A stretch of DNA of 64,000 nt from Salegentibacter salarius (GTDB lineage Bacteria > Bacteroidota > Bacteroidia > Flavobacteriales > Flavobacteriaceae). The notes under the pieces are model-generated. The model was not told the DNA's origin and searched no databases. It worked only from the letters and a program-made list of their open reading frames with translations. Shown in pieces: positions 59,584 to 64,000 of the stretch; the first letter of the stretch is position 1, and every line of letters starts with the position of its first letter. Both the position numbers and the translations under genes were made by a program. The stretch is taken from positions 1 through 64,000 of the forward strand of contig NZ_FVZF01000005.1 of the NCBI RefSeq assembly GCF_900168265.1, read 5' to 3'.

Positions 59584-62064
59584 ATGAAGCTTTCAAAGAA
59601 CCTCATTATACTATTTCTTTTTGCTATTCAGTTTAGTTTTGCTCAAAGCACCGGGGCAATAAAAGGTAGTGTAGTAAATAGCGAGGCAAATACGTTGTCT
59701 AATGTAAATATAGAAGTTAAAGGTCTTCAAATTGGAGATGAAACCAATAACCGGGGAGAATTTAGTTTAAAGAATATTCCAGAGGGAAATTATACCATCC
59801 AGGTTTCTTATGTAGGTTATGAAACCCAAAACCTAAAGGTTAATGTACAGCCGGGTACCACCACAAAAATTCCATCTATTATTTTAATAGGGAAGCAAGA
59901 GCAACTGGGTACAGTTGTATTGAGGGGAAATGGAAATGGAAATAAGTTTACCCGAAATACCAGCGTGAGTGTAGCAAAGATGCCACTTAAAAAGATAGAG
60001 AACCCGCAGGTTTATAATAATATTACCGCTGAGCTTTTACAGGAACAGGTGATCACCAATTTTGACGATGCGATTAAAAATGCCTCGGGTCTTACCAAAC
60101 TTTGGGAGTCTACCGGGCGTGGCAATGATGGTGCGGGATATTTTTCACTGAGAGGTTTTCCTGTGCAACCAACTTTGGTAAACGGTTTGCCGGCACTAAC
60201 TAACGGGAGCCCAGATCCTGCAAATATGGAAAATATTGAAGTGATTAAAGGCCCCTCGGGAACTTTATACGGCAGTAGCCTGGTTTCATATGGCGGACTA
60301 ATAAATATTACTACCAAAAAGCCTTATAATTATTTTGGCGGAAATATTTCTTATACCCTAGGAAGCTTCGGACTTAATCGTGTAACTGCTGATGTGAACA
60401 CTCCGCTTGATGAAACCGGCGATGTTGCTTTAAGGGTAAATACTGCATATCATACCGAAAATAGCTTCCAGGATGCAGGATTTAATAAGTCTCTGTTTGT
60501 AGCGCCTTCGTTAAGTTATAAGGTAAATGATAAACTTTCGTTCTTTATAAACACTGAATTTTATGATTCTGAAAGTACCAATCCTTTAATGCTATTTGTA
60601 GATAGAGGAGCGCCACTTACAGCTACTAATCTTGAAGAATTGGGCTATAATAATGAGAATTCTTACACTAGTAACGATCTTACGGTAGAAAATCCAACCT
60701 TTAGTTTGCAGGCACAAATGAATTATGAGCTTTCAGACCGATGGACCTCACAAACAGCGGTTTCAACTGGTTCGGCTAAAGCTTTGGGGAATTATTCATA
60801 TTTATACGAAACCACGCGCTTTAAGCAGGATAGGGAAGAAGTGCCCGGAGAAGTAACTAATCTTGATGAAGGGCTTATTTTTACTCGCTATATAAGCAAT
60901 CAAAATTCTACAACTTTAAGCACTGATATTCAACAGAATTTCATGGGAGATTTTGAAATTGCAGGAATGCGTAACCGTACCGTAGTTGGCCTGGATTACT
61001 TTAATAGAAGAGTGATAGACAATAATACCGGTTATATTAAAAATGGGGATGTTTATATTGGAAATGCAAGTTTACAAAATGTGAACGAAAGTGTTTTCGG
61101 AATTTACGAGCCTGCAAATTATATTACAGATAATGATAGCGGAATTCTTAGTAAAGAAGCCACTGCAGGTTTGTTAGAAAATGTAAACCGAAATAACAAT
61201 ATTGCTGAAGAAGATATTTATAGCGCATATATTTCTAACGTTCTTAACTTTACTCCACAGCTTGCTTTAATGACCAGCCTAAGATTAGACCAGTTTGAAA
61301 CTGAAACCAATAGCCAGACTGCGCTATCTCCAAAATTTGGAGTGGTTTATCAGCCAATTCTAGATAAAGTAGCGCTTTTCGCAAATTATATGGATGGATT
61401 TAGTAATGTTGGGCCAAGACAGGTGGATAACCTTGAAACGGGGGAAAGCCGAACTTTGGTTTTTGACCCGGAAAGAGCAAAGCAATTTGAGGTTGGAACT
61501 AAATTTAATTTATTGAATAATCACCTTTCGGCTACCTTAAGTTATTACGATATCCAGGTTTCTAATATAGTAATGCAAGACGCCGAAAATCCTTTTAACC
61601 TTGTACAGGATGGCGAACAATATAGCCGCGGGTTTGAAGCCAGTGTAACTGCCAGCCCTATCGAAGGTTTGAATTTAATCGCAGGATTTAGCCATAACGA
61701 TAGTGAATTAACCGAATCTGATCAGGTAGATTTTCTTGGAAGAAGACCAGAATCTGCAGGGCCTGAAACTTTAGCTAATTTCTGGGTGAGTTATCGTTTT
61801 ACTCGGGGAAATCTTGAAGGTTTCGGACTTGGTTTTGGTGGAAATTATGCCAGTGAGAATATGATCTTTAATCGCCAAACTGCAGGAGTCTTCACGCTAC
61901 CATCGTATACTATTTTAAACACCTCTGTGTTTTATAATGTAGATAAATTTGGGATTAATTTGAAGTTAAATAACCTTACTAACGAAGAATACTATACCGG
62001 TTGGTCTACAATAAATCCGCAAAGACCAAGAAACTTTGCAGCAAGCTTAACTTATAATTTTTAA
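59584..62064 (+). CDS. TonB-dependent siderophore receptor
   Basis: An 826-residue outer-membrane receptor. Signal peptide at residues 1-20 (ends SFAQ), then a CarboxypepD_reg-like beta sandwich (GAIKGSVVNSEANTLSNVNIEVKG..., residues 22-110), the plug domain (QVITNFDDAIKNASGLTKLWESTGRGNDGAGYFSLRGF..., GPSGTLYGSSLVSYGGLINITTKKP) and a 22-strand barrel ending NFAASLTYNF with terminal Phe. It should import ferric siderophores using TonB energy. The PepSY protein downstream is a usual partner. Confidence 0.95.
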   Translation: MKLSKNLIILFLFAIQFSFAQSTGAIKGSVVNSEANTLSNVNIEVKGLQIGDETNNRGEFSLKNIPEGNYTIQVSYVGYETQNLKVNVQPGTTTKIPSIILIGKQEQLGTVVLRGNGNGNKFTRNTSVSVAKMPLKKIENPQVYNNITAELLQEQVITNFDDAIKNASGLTKLWESTGRGNDGAGYFSLRGFPVQPTLVNGLPALTNGSPDPANMENIEVIKGPSGTLYGSSLVSYGGLINITTKKPYNYFGGNISYTLGSFGLNRVTADVNTPLDETGDVALRVNTAYHTENSFQDAGFNKSLFVAPSLSYKVNDKLSFFINTEFYDSESTNPLMLFVDRGAPLTATNLEELGYNNENSYTSNDLTVENPTFSLQAQMNYELSDRWTSQTAVSTGSAKALGNYSYLYETTRFKQDREEVPGEVTNLDEGLIFTRYISNQNSTTLSTDIQQNFMGDFEIAGMRNRTVVGLDYFNRRVIDNNTGYIKNGDVYIGNASLQNVNESVFGIYEPANYITDNDSGILSKEATAGLLENVNRNNNIAEEDIYSAYISNVLNFTPQLALMTSLRLDQFETETNSQTALSPKFGVVYQPILDKVALFANYMDGFSNVGPRQVDNLETGESRTLVFDPERAKQFEVGTKFNLLNNHLSATLSYYDIQVSNIVMQDAENPFNLVQDGEQYSRGFEASVTASPIEGLNLIAGFSHNDSELTESDQVDFLGRRPESAGPETLANFWVSYRFTRGNLEGFGLGFGGNYASENMIFNRQTAGVFTLPSYTILNTSVFYNVDKFGINLKLNNLTNEEYYTGWSTINPQRPRNFAASLTYNF

Positions 62065-62082
62065 TTAAATAGAATTTCCTTG

Positions 62083-62124
62083 GTCACCACTAAAATTGTT
62101 TTGAGTTTTGGTGGTGGCTTTTTT
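62083..62124 (+). terminator. Hairpin terminator after the receptor gene
   Basis: GTCACCACTAAAA (62083-62095) pairs with TTTTGGTGGTGGC (62107-62119, a few mismatches), followed by TTTTTT. Confidence 0.7.
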
Positions 62125-62219
62125 CTCGATAATCGAGATTAAATGCTCCAAGGCCTGCCTCGAAATTAAATTATATTTTTCAATTAAGAATGCTTCGTGA
62201 GCTTGTTCCCAAGTAGTTT
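62125..62219. repeat. CTCGATAATCGAG repeat, copy D
   Basis: CTCGATAATCGAGATTAAATGC, GGCCTGCCTCGAAATTAAATT, then TGCTTCGTGAGCTTGTTCCCAAGTAG: same order as copy C. It ends three bases before the start codon of the PepSY gene. Confidence 0.65.
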
Positions 62220-62222
62220 TCT

Positions 62223-63347
62223 ATGAAGAATAAAAAAGCAAAAAATAAAAGCTTTAAGAAGTTTATTGCTAAACTTCATTTATGGCTGGGACTTGGTTCC
62301 GGTCTTATTGTTTTTATAGTGGCTGTTACTGGTTGCATCTTTGTTTTTCACGATGAAATTAAAGATATCACCAGGGATTACCGAAAAGTAACTCCTGAAA
62401 CTTCAGCATATGTTGCGCCTTCCAATCTTCAAAACAAAACTAAAAATATTTTTCCTGAAGCCCAACCGGGAATGGTAGTTTACCAGGGTAGTGATCGGTC
62501 TGCTTTTGTTTATTCGATGATAGATGATGAGCCGCATCATATTTATTTTAATCCTTATTCTGCTGAATTTCTTCAGAAAGAAAATCTTGAAAATGACTTT
62601 TTTCTTATCGTGGAAGATTTGCATATGCATCTCTGGCTTCCGGAGAAAATAGGAAAACAGGTGGTTGGGATCTCCACGCTCATTTTTGTTTTTATGCTTA
62701 TTTCAGGAATAATACTCTGGTGGCCAAAAAAACAAAAAAACCTTAATAAAAAACTTCAAATTAAATGGAATGCAAAGTGGCGGCGCGTTAATTATGACTG
62801 GCATAGCGTAACCGGATTGTATATTTCATTAATTGCCTTGTTTGTTGCCATTACAGGACTTAGTTTTTCTTATGAATGGATGAATCACGGCCTTTATGAT
62901 CTGGCAAACTTTTGGCAGGAAAAGCCGAAAGATGAATTGAATATTCAGTTTGAAGAGGCCGAATATTCTGAAAATGCTATGGATATTGCTTTAGCTAGAA
63001 CCTTAAAACTAAAGCCTGAAGATGAAATGTTCTTTGTTTGGGAGCAGGGTGGAAGCGCGCCAATAACCACGGGTTCCTATCCTGATGCGCTGGATTATGA
63101 CCATCAGTCAAATTTCTATTTTCATCCTAAAACCGGGGCATTACTAGAAGATCACGAGTACTCCAGCAAAAGTGCCGGGATGAAATTACAGGAAATGACC
63201 TATGGTTTACACACCGGGCAATATTTTGGGATTACCGGTAAGATTATCGCTTTTTTTGCCAGCCTGTTTGTGGCCGCACTACCCGTTACTGGTTTTCTTA
63301 TTTGGTACGGTAGAAGAAACAAAAAACAAGCAGCTATTAAAAAATAG
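62223..63347 (+). CDS. PepSY-associated membrane protein (iron-regulated reductase type)
   Basis: A 374-residue inner-membrane protein of the PepSY_TM family. Transmembrane segments at about 16-38, 144-164, 192-212 and 340-365; the first is preceded by KKFIAKLHLWLGLGSGLIVFIVAVTG, with conserved His that may bind heme. PepSY-like extracytoplasmic stretches lie between. Members often sit beside siderophore receptors and are thought to reduce ferric siderophores at the membrane. It is 159 bases past the receptor, which has its own terminator. Confidence 0.88.
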   Translation: MKNKKAKNKSFKKFIAKLHLWLGLGSGLIVFIVAVTGCIFVFHDEIKDITRDYRKVTPETSAYVAPSNLQNKTKNIFPEAQPGMVVYQGSDRSAFVYSMIDDEPHHIYFNPYSAEFLQKENLENDFFLIVEDLHMHLWLPEKIGKQVVGISTLIFVFMLISGIILWWPKKQKNLNKKLQIKWNAKWRRVNYDWHSVTGLYISLIALFVAITGLSFSYEWMNHGLYDLANFWQEKPKDELNIQFEEAEYSENAMDIALARTLKLKPEDEMFFVWEQGGSAPITTGSYPDALDYDHQSNFYFHPKTGALLEDHEYSSKSAGMKLQEMTYGLHTGQYFGITGKIIAFFASLFVAALPVTGFLIWYGRRNKKQAAIKK

Positions 63348-63440
63348 AACAAACTTTTATTAAGAATTAAATTGGTAATTCTAGCTAAAAATAATATTCT
63401 ATAAGTAGTATAAAAAAATTATAAACCTGATTCAGATGGC

Positions 63441-64000
63441 TTAAAAGGAGATGGTTACTCCAAAGTTAACATCATGAAATAAATTATCAATAGGCACTAT
63501 TGGTGATGAATCATAGATATTTTGATATAGAAATCTTAATCCTAAATATTGTGTAAAATTGTAGGTTAGTTCAAAACTACTTGCCAGCCTATAATTTTTG
63601 AATGGCGAAGAATAGGTAGGTTGGTAATAGCCGCTAATATCCAGATCGAATAAATCACCGAGATTTTGTTTTAAACTTATATAAGAATTACCTCGTACCT
63701 TATTTACTTCAATGGGAGATAAGTTTAGCGGCAAGAGCTTATCTTTTACACCGGAGTAGTCCCAACGCTCAAATTCGTATAAACTACCAATACCAAAAAA
63801 CAAAGCAGTCTGTTCTTTTACAATGGCTCGCCATCTTAAGTTTAAGCCAGCTGCATATTTTCTATCCAGTCCTCTTACTTCATTCCAATGCATCTGGTAA
63901 AAAGGTTCCAATGCTATCTTTTTGCTTTGCAGATTCATATATTCTAAATATAAAAAACCACCACTCATTAGGCTTTTATCACCAAAAAAGCTGTATTCAA
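63441..64000 (-). CDS. Outer-membrane barrel protein, DUF481-like (partial, runs off the right edge)
   Basis: The last 175+ residues of an outer-membrane protein. The frame stays open to the end of the window (EYSFFGDKSLMSGG...), so the true start lies beyond base 64000 and the ATG at 63968 is internal. Barrel-like strands include YAAGLNLRWRAIVKEQTALFFGIGSLYEFERWDY, NLGDLFDLDISGYYQPTYSSPF and the C-terminal VNFGVTISF with terminal Phe, in keeping with DUF481-type proteins. Confidence 0.8.
   Translation of the reverse strand, partial: EYSFFGDKSLMSGGFLYLEYMNLQSKKIALEPFYQMHWNEVRGLDRKYAAGLNLRWRAIVKEQTALFFGIGSLYEFERWDYSGVKDKLLPLNLSPIEVNKVRGNSYISLKQNLGDLFDLDISGYYQPTYSSPFKNYRLASSFELTYNFTQYLGLRFLYQNIYDSSPIVPIDNLFHDVNFGVTISF

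Overview
The window comes from a Bacteroidota chromosome, most likely a marine Flavobacteriaceae related to Gramella/Christiangramia, Salegentibacter or Zunongwangia. The support is AT-rich DNA, A-rich leaders without Shine-Dalgarno boxes, promoters of the TTTG / TAnnTTTG type, many Ser/Gln-type exported proteins and lipoproteins, and family members typical of that group (TonB receptor plus PepSY protein, DUF4168, DUF3820, DUF389, GH3, S9 peptidase, LytTR/LytS pair). No rRNA, tRNA or CRISPR array was seen.

Positions 1 to about 27,300 form an integron-like gene-cassette array. Thirty-four sites of about 121 bases (range 84-161) separate short cassettes, nearly all holding a single gene, and every cassette gene is on the + strand. 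Each site is an imperfect palindrome with arms TATAAAAACA...TGTTTTTATA, outer trinucleotides AAC and GTT, and a GC-rich inner hairpin; in layout it resembles an integron attC site. The first ten bases of each cassette (GTT + 7 variable) are the reverse complement of the last ten bases of the same cassette (7 variable + AAC): 20 of 29 cassettes match 10/10 and 7 more match 9/10. The next position is an A at the start and a C at the end in all 29. This is what is expected if each cassette moves as a circle whose closed junction folds into one long hairpin. The motif does not follow the classical GTTRRRY core and the pairing is longer than the usual seven bases, so this is either a divergent Bacteroidota integron or a related, undescribed system. 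No integrase lies in the window. The sites decay toward the right end (sites 30 and 32-34), so a recombinase gene is expected left of position 1.

Cassette cargo is accessory: secreted proteins, lipoproteins and small membrane proteins of unknown function, three HEPN-like proteins, a MORN-repeat protein, a GNAT acetyltransferase, an erythromycin-esterase-like enzyme, outer-membrane barrels, a MazEF toxin-antitoxin pair with its own promoter, a Fic protein, two frameshifted genes, and at least one cassette without a gene. An IS110-family element sits inside a second, divergent attC-like site.

From about 27.8 kb onward the DNA is ordinary chromosome. In order: a barrel protein, a GAF histidine kinase, a LytTR regulator with a LytS-type kinase carrying an in-frame TAG, an oxidoreductase, a DJ-1/PfpI protein, miaA and an ion channel, an exonuclease/GIY-YIG protein, a YggS-type PLP protein, a DUF1015 protein, 3-hydroxybutyryl-CoA dehydrogenase, a Gfo/Idh/MocA protein, pcm, yidC, pyrG, a three-gene phosphorelay-like operon, a FAD oxidoreductase, a GH3 protein, a zinc peptidase, DUF4168, DUF389, an S9 peptidase, a VOC protein, a HAD phosphatase, and a siderophore receptor with its PepSY partner. 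A partial barrel protein runs off the right edge. Interspersed palindromic repeats and hairpin terminators lie between these genes.
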